Of a stretch of 64,000 bases of DNA, positions 34,562 to 46,600 are shown piece after piece. Within the stretch, counting starts at the first letter, position 1. Each line of letters opens with the position of its first letter. A program made the position numbers and the translations under genes. Source of the DNA: Fusarium oxysporum f. sp. lycopersici 4287 (lineage: Eukaryota; Ascomycota; Sordariomycetes; Hypocreales; Nectriaceae); NCBI RefSeq assembly GCF_000149955.1, contig NC_030987.1, forward strand, positions 4,645,190 to 4,709,189, written 5' to 3'. Under the pieces are notes generated by a model that was not told where the DNA came from, did no database searches, and was given only the letters and a program-made list of their open reading frames with translations.

Positions 34562-36702
34562 TCAATCGTCAACCCCAACCTGTCCAAGAGATGAAACTAG
34601 GCCTGAATCCAAATCTTTCAACAAGTCGCCCCAGAGCAGTCCACCTGGTGTGTCGACAGTCCACATATCTTCATTAAGTGTCACATCAAAGCCTGCATTG
34701 TATAAAGCTTCCTCACCAACACTCATAATCTGATAGCTACTCGGCTCCACCACAGTATCCAACGTTTCTGGGCTTTTCTGGTTACTGGCTGGTGTTGTCG
34801 CGGGTGTAGTGAGACCAAGCCTTGCTCTGAATGCTTCCACGAGTTCTAGACATTTGATCTTGAGACCGTTGGTCAATTGCACACCTGCTTTGGATCCAAA
34901 TATCTCAAAAACCCTCGCAGCTAGTGTCAACGTCTTCCGCGCTGTGGGGGACATTGGACAAATGGGATATCCGCAAGAGAAGCCAGCTAAAGCAAATGTA
35001 GCGGTACGCTGCCAATCAAACACTTGAAAGCACCCAGCAAGAATACCGGAATCCCTGCTGAGCTGGTGCAACATATTTGTTATCATAATGCCAGAGTTCA
35101 CACTAGTTATGCAGTGGTTATCACTATTGAAAGTGCCCAGTGCTGGCGTTGGTAGAAATGAGTTGAACGTTCGAGTGAGCATAATGACTAAGGAATGGTA
35201 GTCAAATTCCAGCACTAGCCGTTGTCTTTGTAGCCAAAGGGGATCGGCCTGGCTGAGATCGAGCGGCGAGCGATCAACTGAGAAGGGTACACCTTGTACC
35301 CGTGGTGTCTTTAAACTCCCCGGCAGTTTCTCAACCCAGGCCTTGAGACGCTTGAGCTGCTCATAGAGATACTTTGCGCACTTCTCCCGTGATGAAGGGT
35401 GCTGATAAAAGTCGGGCTGATCAATCTCCGAAAGAACATTCTCCATTACCCTCGCTAATTCAGTATGAATCTCACGAATGACCTGAAAGAGGCCTTGTCT
35501 CTCATGCTGAAAGCGAAGCCAGTTGATGCCTGAGGACTGCGAAATGGTGAAATTTGGACCGGCAAGTTGAGCGATACTGTCAGATTCTGGGTGTTCGCGC
35601 TCATACAGATGGGGCTCTGAAATTGCGAAGGGGCGGCCCAAATGCAGAGAAACCTGTGTGTCCAATGTGACAAGGCATCTCCATAAGCGTGAACCTGTTT
35701 TTGCGCAAGTTGGACCTTCAGTGTCTTGGGTCTCATTGTCGCCATCGAGTTGCAGGCCAAGTGATTCTGCTGCAGCTACGGCAGATCGAATCATCATGTA
35801 GGCCGAGTTTTCTTTATTCAAAGCCAACAGATATATGGCGCTGAGAAAATAGCATTGCGCCGACTGTAAAGACGGATAATCCAAATCTTGAACCAGCGCC
35901 TGCTGAGCCTGCAGGTAGAAATCGAAACCAGGCTGATCAGGCACAACGACGTTATCACAAGTTGTGTATGAGGAGCCAAACTGTATGCATAAGGCGATCA
36001 CAATGTCTACCAGAGGACATGCCTGTCTCTTCGTATTGTCACTCCAGAGTGAGTCATAATGTTGGCGAAAAGTAGCCTCATCGATCACTGGATAAATCGC
36101 ATGATAACCCTGCCAGTAAAGGTCGAGGAGAGCGTCTTGTTGTTCACGCTGCAGTCGGTCGCAGTTAAGCGGAGATGAAGTAGCTGGTAATCTGGGACTT
36201 GACAGGACATTTGTCTCAAAGCTTGATTTGGTGAAAGTCGATAATCGATGAGTGAAGTACGCCAGCGAGGATGGACCGTACTGAATGCCATTCACTCGGA
36301 CCCCTTTCCACCTTAATGAACGTTTACACACAGCATCACTATTTTGAGGTAAAGGAGATGGACTGAGTAGCTTGTTCTCAAGTTGCTGCACCTGACTTCT
36401 CAGCCGTTGAACCTCTCTATGTCCTCGTCAGCCTTGCGCCCTTCGACAGATTCAGGTTCGACTCACCTTGTGGCTGCGGCAACACTCTTGAAATCATCGC
36501 GACCTGAATTTACACATTCTCTATTGGCTTGTTTGCAGTTCCGACAAGGTCGGGTAGAATCGCATTTCACTCGGGTCAAGCGACACCAGTCACAGGCGCG
36601 TGAGACTTGAGCCCTCTTGGGGCGGGGTTGTGAGGTTGGCGGAGAAGGAGGCTTTCCGCTTGACAGGGAATTCGAAGTTGTTATGTCAAAAGTGGTGAAC
36701 AT
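34562..36702 (-). CDS. Zn2Cys6 fungal-specific transcription factor
   Basis: Exons 36702-36467 and 36416-34562 (50-nt phase-2 intron) give 696 residues. The binuclear zinc cluster is at 37-63, with spacing C-x2-C-x6-C-x5-C-x2-C-x6-C. It is followed across the intron by a leucine-rich coiled-coil (EVQRLRSQVQQLENKLL) suited to dimerisation. The middle homology region (fungal_trans) starts near LLDLYWQGYHAIYPVIDEAT and includes SAIYLLALNKENSAYMMIRS and SRLWRCLVTLDTQVSLHLGR. Such proteins bind CGG-containing half sites. No adjacent metabolic cluster shows its targets. The frame is intact. The specific regulator is not recognised. Confidence 0.93.
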
Positions 36703-37668
36703 TGAGATCCCGAAAGCAATGGATATGTTTTAGTACGAGGGTGATGGCTGTTGTATGTTGGATTCCGGCAGTCTGCGTACCGAATTGCTGGGCCAGGGCT
36801 GAGCATGGATGAGTCAGGAACATGGATGTTAGTGCCTCCTATGAACATTTGTCATCAGCGGAAACCCAACCAGGCACAGCAAGACATAAGGCTATGTTAT
36901 CAATAGCTCGAGCATGAAATGTTACGGACTGGGTCATTGTGCGATATTAAATCCCTGATTATACTGACAAAGGCCTTTGGAGCTGTCAAACGTGCGAACA
37001 GGATGCCGAACATGTACATAGTCGCCTTAACGAGCCTCGCATATAAAGGCAAACAACGGGTAGCGATATGTTTACCATTCACTCTTAAGTTTCTATTGTA
37101 CCAAGAATCTGACCATTTAAATCAAGTGTCTTTTATATTTCTCTGCCTGTACAAAATGCTGTGAAATTTAAAGTCGAATTCAAGTACTGCGAGTCAATGA
37201 TAGAGTACAGCCAATGGCAGGTCTTCATACATCACAGCATCACCCAATGAGGAAGTCGGAGAAAACTCCGAAAACTCCTTATGGATCGTATTGTTAGGGA
37301 AGCAGTAAAACGGTCCTTTACTTTGAAGCGAGACAAACTACAGGGTGCCTGCATTTGTGTTTCTATGAATCGGGATCTGAAAGGCGAGCGACATGCATCC
37401 TCCCGTTCCATAAAAGGAACTGCAGAGAAGGTGCAGATGTCACTTTCCCACACGACCTTCTTGGGTAGTCCGATCACCAACTATGAGGAAGGAAGAAAGG
37501 AAGGAAGGAAGGAAGGAGACTGTAACATCCATGAAGGATGCTCGTGCGGAAACAATCTGCCAGCCTAAAGCTTCAAAGAAGTGTTCGCTGTTTTCGTTCT
37601 TTGCCAACCTTCTTATTGCCTTGAAGCCTTTTCCACTGAAAGGTGAGTGAAAGGAGAAGCCTGGGACT
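36703..37668. other. Divergent upstream region of the Zn2Cys6 and secreted-protein genes
   Basis: About 1 kb shared by two divergent genes. It contains a GGAA microsatellite at 37485-37517. No other gene is supported. Confidence 0.4.
37485..37517 (+). repeat. GGAA tetranucleotide microsatellite
   Basis: A 33-nt tract of mostly GGAA units with one GAAA interruption, about 150 bp upstream of the secreted-protein gene. Such tracts vary in length between strains. Confidence 0.85.
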
Positions 37669-38546
37669 ATGATACACCTTTGCCTCCTCCTTTTTACCCT
37701 GGCTGTACATGCGGCATCTATCGGGGATATCGCAGCGCAGACCTTGGACTTCTGCGGTGGGCCGGATAAAAGTGACTATACACTCATCCAAGGTACGACA
37801 AGCCCTCAAAGATGCAGTTGTGGCGGTGATCTGATCTGAATTCACAGATCCTTTCCTCGGCGACATCGACCATGGTCAACCAGGTATCACCTTTGAAACT
37901 GCTTATGGTGAAGGAGGTCCTCGCTGGTTCATGGTATACCAAAACGGAGAAGACGCGAAGCCGTATCGCGCGATGAAGGTATATTGCTGGCCCATGATTT
38001 ACTCACAAGGTAAGGATTCAACTAACTGTCTACAAGGTCTCTTCCAACACAACTGTATTTGTTGACTTGACAACATCGTGCTCAACATTCTCCGGAAGAC
38101 TCGTCCGTGGTAACGATATCGATTTCGATGGCGGCGCGCACAATCTCGGTACATGGGCAGAGATGAACTGGCAGAGTTATCCACTCGTGTACGGTGGGGT
38201 GTCTGTCATTGAAGGTGATATACCACACCAAATAATTGATCGAGCAAGCTAACACTACTCAGGCAATGACGGGCCCATCCTCTTACAATCAGAAGATCCC
38301 AACACCCCTTCCATGGGCTTCACTGAAGATATTATACCTCGAGCTCCAAAAGAATGCCGGGTCAAAAAGGACAGTGGAGGCATGGCGCTGAAGCCAACCG
38401 ACAAGGATGGATACGACGAAGCAACGCGGGAATTCACGAAACGACAACTGGACAATCAGAAGGTGTCTATCGATAAGAGCTACACTGCGACAGTCATGTC
38501 CCACAACGGAAGGTTCAAGATTGTTTTTCTCCATGGGAACCATTAG
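37669..38546 (+). CDS. Secreted protein of unknown function
   Basis: Four exons, 37669-37792, 37848-37978, 38037-38214 and 38263-38546, with introns of 55, 58 and 48 nt; all junctions keep frame, giving 238 residues. The N-terminus is a signal peptide (MIHLCLLLFTLAVHA, cleavage expected after AHA or AAS). The mature part has conserved-looking segments TLDFCGGPDKSDYTLIQD, TTSCSTFSGRLVRGN and HNLGTWAEMNWQSYPLVYGG, with Cys residues that may form disulphides. It has no membrane segment or catalytic motif I recognise, so it is best called a hypothetical extracellular protein. The start was chosen as the ATG that directly precedes the hydrophobic segment. Confidence 0.7.
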
Positions 38547-39301
38547 ATAGAGCAGCCCTGGCTTATGGGTTCAGGCAGCTGTATCGTCATTTGAAGCTCG
38601 AGCAGCTAGTCATCTTTGGTGGCTCAATATGCATCTGAAATTATAGAAGATATGTTGTAATCTCTAGGCACTTTTCCAAAAGAGAAGTAGTCGAGATGGT
38701 TGATATGGGTAAACTTTACCTGATACGGTAGCTAAAAAGAGAGCACCGAGATCGATACAATTCACCCCACATTCTGCAAACCAAGTTCGAGAAGGTTATC
38801 CTGCGGGGTAGACACACTCACGACGATAACGTTCTAGGCTCATCGTCTAGTAAGTGAAGCACCGGCCCGGTTGAGAATGGTTATCTGATAGAGAATAACA
38901 TATCTTGACCGGACGAGTTTCCATGGCCAGAAAAGTCGACAAGAGAAGAACAAATTATTTTCCCCAGAAGCTTGATGCTGATAATACAAAGCCCCAATGC
39001 AGAAAATAATAAATCGACTTCACCAAATAGCACATCTCTAGCCAGAATTACTTATTACGAGACCATCCTATGATCTTATGGAACAATCATGAACTTCGAC
39101 CTTTTTCTTGTAGTGAAGTACATGCTATCACGAACGACAAAGCATGGTCATGAAAGTGGGGGATTGGGGAAGTGGCACAGAACAAAAAAAGTCTTTCTTG
39201 ATTGATTCAGCGTTCTCTTGGCATTATTGTAATGAGTCACATAGAGCCCACATGAACGGCCAGTCAATGTAGCATCCCACCCATCGACCCTTCAGCTCCT
39301 C
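38547..39301. other. Convergent intergenic region
   Basis: About 750 bp of 3' flanking sequence between the secreted protein and the DUF3445 gene. Nothing further was identified. Confidence 0.4.
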
Positions 39302-40629
39302 TCATGATCTCAGATAAGTAACTACACTGCTTCCCCATCGTACCGCGCTCTTGTAAGTCCACATGCCGGGAGCATTACCCTTGGCAAGTCCCTCAATAGC
39401 ATCGGCAAAGGCAGGCCCGAGACCCTCGTCCTTGATCTGACGGACAGGGTAGAGATAAGTCTTGAAAGAGAAAAGGATGGCTCGTGTCTTGGGTAGACGA
39501 GTCAGGGTCTGGAGCTCTATGCGAAGGAATGTCTGTGTGCATGTGTTAATGAAGAAACATAGTCATGGGCAGTGTCCTACCTTTTCAATATCAACATCTT
39601 CATCATTCTCGTACTTATCATCGCCAGTTATGTGGTTGCCCTGGCAGTTGAACAGCTCTGTATGAGTTTGGACGGACCACTGCAGCTTGTCAGTAACAAT
39701 TCGGCACGCTGGCTTTCGAGAGTCCTCACGTTTGTTCGTTTAACACTCTTTCCAACTTCCAGCTTTGTAAAGAACTTCTCCATACTAGAACCGATTTTCT
39801 CATATGACGGCACAGGTGCATGGATCTCCACAAGTGTTTTACCCAGCTTAGACGAGGGATCGAAGCCCGATGGAAAGCAACACATAAACGCAACTGAGCG
39901 GTGGCCTTCTGGAGTCTCTTGCAACAAGAAGAGATCTTCTTCGACAGTCTCACCGAGTACGCGCAGCGCCGCATCCATGTTGCCTTCAGGTAGCGTGGGG
40001 AAGGACATTCCAGTGGCGAGATTCTCGCACATGGAGTTGTCTTTTGAGAGTTGGAAGATGGTCGGGAAGCGCTTGGGAAGCTGTTCAGATAGGAGATAAG
40101 TGTAAAGCTCACGCACAGCGGCATCGCCTTCGGGAGTGCAGCCATGAACGGTAGACCCATGAGTGGCAATAATACTTCGTCGATGTGTAACGCGGTCGAG
40201 GTAATCTTCGTCAATTGTGATAAGTTCTGATGGCGTATCTGCTCGAATAGCTACGAAGACAGTCAGAAAAAAGGACGTTCTTGTACGGCGGAGAGACCCT
40301 ACCCATCGTTATGTGATATGTTGGTTTGAATGGCCGTAACTGACGCCTAGGTGCAGTTTTCCAGTTAAAGTCATGTAAAGGTTCAATAGCTGCCACTTTT
40401 TCAGGCGGTACTATCTCAGCCTTAGCAGCTTGCAAGTGCTGTCTGCGATGGCGCATCCATCTCTTTGCCTGTTGTTTGTTGGTCAACTACGAAAGTTCAT
40501 GATGTAGTCAAAGCTGGTTGAACTCACAGTGGTGTTGACGACCCAAATTGATATCAAAACGGCGACGGGAAGAAAGAGTAGTTTCGCAAAAGGCTGCAGA
40601 GAGCCATTGAGCTGATACAAGGAAGTCAT
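39302..40629 (-). CDS. DUF3445 (HDOD-like) membrane-anchored protein
   Basis: Five exons, 40629-40528, 40486-40303, 40250-39730, 39679-39581 and 39532-39302, with introns of 41-52 nt; 378 residues. The N-terminus has one membrane segment (about 15-32, FAKLLFLPVAVLISIWVV). The body carries DUF3445 landmarks: FKPTYHITM, YLDRVTHRRSII, HGSTVHGCTPEGDAAV, and RTN joined by splicing to WSVQTHTELF, then FLRIELQTLTRLPKT and AILFSFKTYL. The family is called heme-dependent oxidative N-demethylase-like in databases; an enzymatic role here is inference. A run-on through the fourth donor would change frame after RTN, so the 50-nt intron there is required. Confidence 0.85.
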
Positions 40630-41026
40630 CTTTTGGACTGGGGTGGAATTGAGTGGCAGAGCTGGTGATTTGAAGGGTCTTGACGGCAACAAAGACCCTT
40701 TTTATCTTGTTCCAAACGCCCTTTGTATAGTCACTGAATATTTGGAGTCTATTGTTCTCCGCACGCCGATATCGCGTGGAGCTCTAGCCTGATAAACTCT
40801 CAATCATTAGCTCTCTGTGATGGAGGGTGTGGTACCTTTTGGGGTAGAGATCAGAAGACCCCTCTTGTTCTCATATTAATGCCGGGAAAAGGAAAGGCTC
40901 ATTAGCATTATTATCTACAAAACCAGTCTATCTATCCGTCCCATATGTCATCTGGTATCATTCGTCGTATATACAAATCCGGCCCGACCGGGAACACCAA
41001 TATGTCTAGTCCAATCTCGTGTCTTA
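40630..41026. other. Upstream region of the DUF3445 gene
   Basis: About 400 bp between the DUF3445 start and the glycosyltransferase stop. No feature beyond expected promoter and 3' flank sequence is seen. Confidence 0.4.
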
Positions 41027-42511
41027 TCATAATTCCCACAACAATTCTATCACTTCATCCTTCATCTCTTCTATCTTGGGTGGCGTCTTCTTGGTGTCCT
41101 TCGACTTCTCGTCCGGGCCGGGGATGTCATCCTCAAGACGGTGAATGTAAATTTGCCGGATATTCTTGCCAACCACTTCGGTGTCGACTAGATGATAGCT
41201 CTTCTTCAAACGTCGATCCATCTTGGATCTCATTGGGCTCAGACTCCAGTCGAACCCTTCAGCGCCCTCCCAGCTTCCTTCCATCTTGTTCAAGTCCACG
41301 CTCTCCAAGCCTGCAGAGTATTGGACTATGCTGTATCCGTTTGTCAAGACAGTGTCGGAGCCAAAAGCGAAGCGTTGCAGGAAACAACTTCCACAAAATT
41401 CGGAGATCTTGACCATCTTGTCAACAGGGGCCTGGTGCCACGACTTCCAGTGATGTAAACTCATTGGCAGACGGCCGGACTCATAGAAACCGCTCATATC
41501 TCCACCCATGTCCAGCTGGTGAAGCCCTTTTACAACAGTGAGCTTCGTCTTGGTCTTGCTGTAGATGCATTGCTTGAGAAGACCATCGCCTTGAGGCACA
41601 TGATCAACTTTGAGGCATTCCTCTAGATGAGGGTCAAGCTCGCGAAGCAGGGCTGGGCTGAGGAAGATTCCTGCTCCTCCAAAAGCCATGTAGCCATGGT
41701 GCTTGACTGCATCGTAGTTCTCCGACAACCCACCCACGTATGCTGGAAGCTTGTGATCGTATTTGCCTAGAATCTTGCTCATGGGATAAAGAGAAGGAAA
41801 GAAGGTGTCATCGTCGACAATGGCAGTCCACTGCGTCTTCGGGGTAACGTGCGCAAGAAGATCACGGACGATTGCAAAGTGCTGCTCGTTGGAGGTGATG
41901 GCCTTGTTCCATGGATCCTTGATGCTGAGTTCGATCCCGCGCTGGCGAAACTGCTCAGTGACTTGTTTATACTTGGACTCGTCGCCGGCATCAGTGATAA
42001 CCGCAAGTAATTGCGCATGTGTATTGCCGAGCCAGCTCTCAAACTGTGACATAGATTCGTTCAATCGATCAAGACTTGTCGCAACACCAAACAAAAATCC
42101 AGAGTAGTCCTGCTGAGGGTAAGGCGGAGGCACCCTAAGAGTGACTGGTTCGCAAGTCGATTCGGCCCATCCTTCACAAGCCTGGTCAAGCTGAACGGTT
42201 TGGCCGCTCTTGATCAAGGCATCCGGGTTCTGCGATACAACTTGACTATCAAGTTTCTTGTCTACGACAGGGCGGATGCAGCGTTTTTGGTATATAATGT
42301 CCCTCGTTAGGCCGTACGAGGAGCGTCGCAGATGATCGAGAGTTGGGGCACATGGTGGTGCAAGATCAAAATCTGGGCGATCGGGTTGTGGGGGTTCTTC
42401 GAAGCTGAACGGTAATGACAAAAGGCCTCCGTAGTTGAGGACGAGAACAGTGATAACGATGAAGGCTAGAGCAGCACTTCTGCGCCGACCGGAGCGATTT
42501 CGAGAAATCAT
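41027..42511 (-). CDS. Fringe/GT31-like type II membrane glycosyltransferase
   Basis: Single exon of 494 residues. A short basic N-terminus is followed by one membrane anchor (about 12-35, AALAFIVITVLVLNYGGLL), as in Golgi type II transferases. The catalytic region has the metal-binding DxD-type motif VDDDTFF near 234-240, then LPAYVGGLSENYD and a HGYMAFGGAGIFLSPALL block typical of the DUF604/fringe-like GT31 proteins, plus a QGDGLLKQC segment. These enzymes usually add a sugar from a UDP donor to glycoproteins or glycolipids; donor and acceptor cannot be told from sequence. The frame is intact and the start is the ATG just before the basic and anchor region. Confidence 0.88.
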   Translation of the reverse strand: MISRNRSGRRRSAALAFIVITVLVLNYGGLLSLPFSFEEPPQPDRPDFDLAPPCAPTLDHLRRSSYGLTRDIIYQKRCIRPVVDKKLDSQVVSQNPDALIKSGQTVQLDQACEGWAESTCEPVTLRVPPPYPQQDYSGFLFGVATSLDRLNESMSQFESWLGNTHAQLLAVITDAGDESKYKQVTEQFRQRGIELSIKDPWNKAITSNEQHFAIVRDLLAHVTPKTQWTAIVDDDTFFPSLYPMSKILGKYDHKLPAYVGGLSENYDAVKHHGYMAFGGAGIFLSPALLRELDPHLEECLKVDHVPQGDGLLKQCIYSKTKTKLTVVKGLHQLDMGGDMSGFYESGRLPMSLHHWKSWHQAPVDKMVKISEFCGSCFLQRFAFGSDTVLTNGYSIVQYSAGLESVDLNKMEGSWEGAEGFDWSLSPMRSKMDRRLKKSYHLVDTEVVGKNIRQIYIHRLEDDIPGPDEKSKDTKKTPPKIEEMKDEVIELLWEL

Positions 42512-43626
42512 GACTGATGTTACAAATATCGCAATCTATGATCAAGAAAAATGATATGACGTCGTTGGTAGCATCGATAATCCTCTTCGTAGGGTACTTC
42601 GCGGAGTGCTGGTTCGGTGGCTTGTATCGAAGAAACTTGTCTCAAAGCCTGGTCGTAAGAAGCCGCAATCTCATGTGTGTGAAGGACGAGAACCAACTTT
42701 GTCGATCAGAAGTTGTCGCGATCAGACGCAGCTAAAGAGTTTAGACAAAGCTTGGCGCAGATTAGGATAGTAGGTATAATGACGATGATAGGTATACATG
42801 CGACATAAAAGAAAGTACGGATATACGTATAAAATATATAGAGAAACTGTAATATGTACTCCTGAAATCGAAGAGTCTAAGATAGCGACGCAGACGCCAC
42901 GGAAACAAAAGCAAAGAAGATGCGATTGAATGGGGGGATGCAGATCCGAGATAAAGAAATCTTGGGAGATCAAAATGTTAGGGGCTGCCCACTAAATTTA
43001 GACCGGTGGGGCCAACAATTACAGGAGAGTCCAACTGCTAACAGAGTCCCGCGAGTAAATTGACCCCTGTTCACTTTTAAAATGGGTGAGAGATTCGTCG
43101 CCTTCAACAGTTGACGGGCGGGATACGGAGGACTCGCGAAGCAAAAGGAGTATACTCTACAGTGCCACTATCCCGTTTGCCAAACTCACCAGCTATATGC
43201 TATTGTCATCCTGGTCTTGCGCGAGAGAAACCTAACTCTCGTGCGACACGCCTGATACTGACTCAACCAACAAGCCAAAAAGAGACATTCTTCACGCACC
43301 TATTTACGATGAAGACGCCGATATATCACACCCTCATGTTGGGAAAGAGATGGAGGAGAAAATGCTGCCTCACCGGCAACAAATGAAGGGTGCTCGCATC
43401 AGGTACCACTACGATGGCTTACTCCTACGGACTTCGAGGTTGAAATACTTCCCAGCAACATAATTGGCTCATTGCTGGCCATCCTCGCAAAGGAACATGC
43501 AGAATGCGGCTGAGCTGTTGCGGATGCGATGTGGTCGCTACCAAGTAGGCTGAGCAATTTGCTATTTAAATGGGCAGCCCAGGGCTCGGATTCATCCATC
43601 CATCGTGTCTTACCGATTGAAGCAAC
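42512..43626. other. Divergent upstream region of the glycosyltransferase and NLR genes
   Basis: About 1.1 kb. ORFs at 42517-43386 lack coding character. The TATA-like stretch near 43560-43570 (TGCTATTTAAATGG) precedes the NLR start. Confidence 0.4.
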
Positions 43627-46600
43627 ATGGATGGTCTCTCTTCTGCTGCGAGTATTATCGCGGTGGTGCAACTCACGGCTGAGGTTACGAAATACATCAT
43701 CGGTGTCGCTGGAGCTTCAAAAGATCGACAGCGACTGCTTGACGAGATTTTAGCCTGCGAGGCTCTCCTCATGCGACTCCGCGACTATTCCAAAGGAACT
43801 GACGGACCCGAGATTGAGGATTGGGACGCTGACCAGGCAAAGACTCATAGCGCCCAGACGTGGTCGGTCAAGGTCAAGGCCTTGGAGAGTGACAATGCAC
43901 CTTTGTACCGCTTGTATAAGATTCTCGATGCTATCAAAACAAAGCTACAACCAGGCCACGGGAGCGGCATTCAAAAAATCAAGGCCGCCTTGAAATGGCC
44001 ATTCGATGAGAAGGAAGTGGCAAAGCTCGTCGATGCATTCCAGCGTGAAAGATCACTTTTGCATTTCGCCATGACACACGAAAGCACGTAGGTATCATTT
44101 TATCCATTACTAGCATCGATGGCTTACATCTACATAGACAGCTGGTGAAGCACATCAAGGCAACCTCAGACGACAACAGCAGACAATTGGCCGATTTGGT
44201 CAGACTTATCAAGAACAAATCGACTGAGGATGAGCATCGAGTTGCACGACTTGACCGCATCCTGACTGACATACAGCTGTCCAACCTCAACATAGCAGAA
44301 GGAATTGGGCACCTTCAAAATAGTCAGATGAGCGCCCACCAGAAAGAAGTCCTCGACTGGATCTCACCCGTGGATTATGCTCCCCAACAGAGCGACATAT
44401 TCAGCCGGCGAGAGCCAGGAACTGGTGAATGGCTATTGGAATCAGACGAGTACAATTCCTGGGTAAAAGGCGACAAACAAACATTGTTTTGTCCTGGTAT
44501 TCCAGGTGCCGGGAAAACGATCATGGCATCCATTGTGGTCAATTCATTACTCGACTCCTTCCATTCCGAGAGCAATATTGGAGTTGCATATATCTACTGC
44601 AACTTCCGTCGGCGCCACGAACAGAAAGCCAGTGACCTCATTGCGAATCTTTTAAAGCAACTGAGTGAAAGCCAGCCATCACTATTTAAGCCGGTGGATG
44701 ACCTATACAATAAGCGCAAGGCATCTCGCACGCGCCCATCGCTACAGGAGCTTGGTCGTGTTTTGCAAGAGGTTGCCGCGGCATATTCTCGTGTGTACAT
44801 CGTCCTTGACGCTTTGGACGAATGCGAGACCACCGACGGTACACTACCCAACTTCATCCAACAAGTACTTGACCTTCAAAGTGCAACAAGTACAAATATT
44901 CTAGCAACCTCTAGGTATATTCCAGAGATCAAGGAGAAGTTCAGGAAAGCTGTCTCTCTTAAAATCCGCGCCAGTGAGCCGGATGTAAGAAGATACCTGG
45001 CTGGTCGAATGTCTCAACTCCCAGTTTTTGTTCAGAACAAGCCTGAGCTTCAAGAGGAAATCAAGACAAGAATACTGGAATCAGTCCAGGGGATGTAAGG
45101 CGGCACCTCCCTGGAACAAACATCAATGCTAATCTCAAGTTAGGTTTCTTCTCGCGCAGCTGCATCTCGATTCTCTTGTCGGCAAGAGATCACCAAAAGC
45201 TGTCCGAGCTATTCTCAAAGCTTTGCCGAGTAACTCAAGCACGTCGAAAGCCTACGACAAAGCGTACGGCGATGCTATGAAGCGAATAGAAGACCAGTTG
45301 ACAGATCAAGCGATATTGGCCAAAGAAGCACTCATGTGGATTTCATGCGCCAGACGGTTGCTTAGTCCCGCGGAACTTCAACATGCCCTTGGTATCGAAA
45401 TAGACTCTACGGAGTTTGATGAGGAAAACCTTAGCGAGATCCCCGACATCGTTTCTGCTTGCGCTGGCCTGGTGACCGTTGACGAACAGAGCAACACTGT
45501 CCGACTAGCACATTTCACGACACAAGAATATTTTGAGCGAACACAGGACCAATGGTTCCCAGATGCTGCTCTGGAAATATCCGTTAAAACCCTGACATAC
45601 CTATCTTACGATCTTATCGTTGATCAAGTCAGAACTGTTCGAGGTCCAAAACCTGGCATTGCGGTACAAAAAGATGCAGAAAAGTCGGATTCTGTTATCG
45701 ATCAATCGAAAGACGAAAAGCCAGGATCCCCAAATCCCGGTCTTGGTCGATCGAAAAGCCAAGACTGGAAGATCAAAAACAACGTTGCGGAGAGCGACGA
45801 AGACTATGATGTTAAGAAGATGCTCCAAGATTATCCGCTGTGTCGATATGCATCATGCCATTGGGGTTACCACGCTCGCAACGTCTCAGAAATGCCTGAT
45901 ATTGTGAAGAATTTTTTGTCATCAGAGAAACTTGTCAAGGTGACTGAGCGTCTGAGGTATGCTGGTGGATTCAACCCTGGGACCACTGGCCTTCATGAGG
46001 CGGCGTACTTTGGGTTCGAAGAGGCCGCAGAATGGATGTTGGAGAGATGCTCGATCGACGCACTTGACTCATATAATGTATCGGTTCTGGAGATGGCATG
46101 TGGCCTTGGCCACCTTTTCGCTCGCCGAAACACTCCTCAAAAAGGGCGCAAATCTACGCGGGACGCCAATTACATATGCAGCTCGACGAGGGCAAGATGC
46201 TATCGTAACATACCTTTTCCAATATGGCGCGCCACTGGAACCAGGCGCACTAGAAGCGGCTTTCAGACATTTCAAGGATTCCAAGATATCAGTCGACAAG
46301 GTGCCCATGTTTCAAACGCTGTTGGAACACGGCGCTGACCCCAACATATTGATTGACGAAACGTCGCGACCTTTACATCATGCCACCTCGGACAAGGTCG
46401 AGCCTCTCGTCCAGCTTCTACTTGACCACGCGGCCGATGTGAACGGACGAGACAAGGAAGGACGAACAGCACTACACTTGGCGGTCGACTCTGAAATGGA
46501 GTCATTAGTGCGACTCCTCGTGGATCGTGGAGCCGAAGTTAACGCGCAAGATGATCAAGGTCACACGCCACTTTATCATGCCGCTGGGCGTGATATCGAT

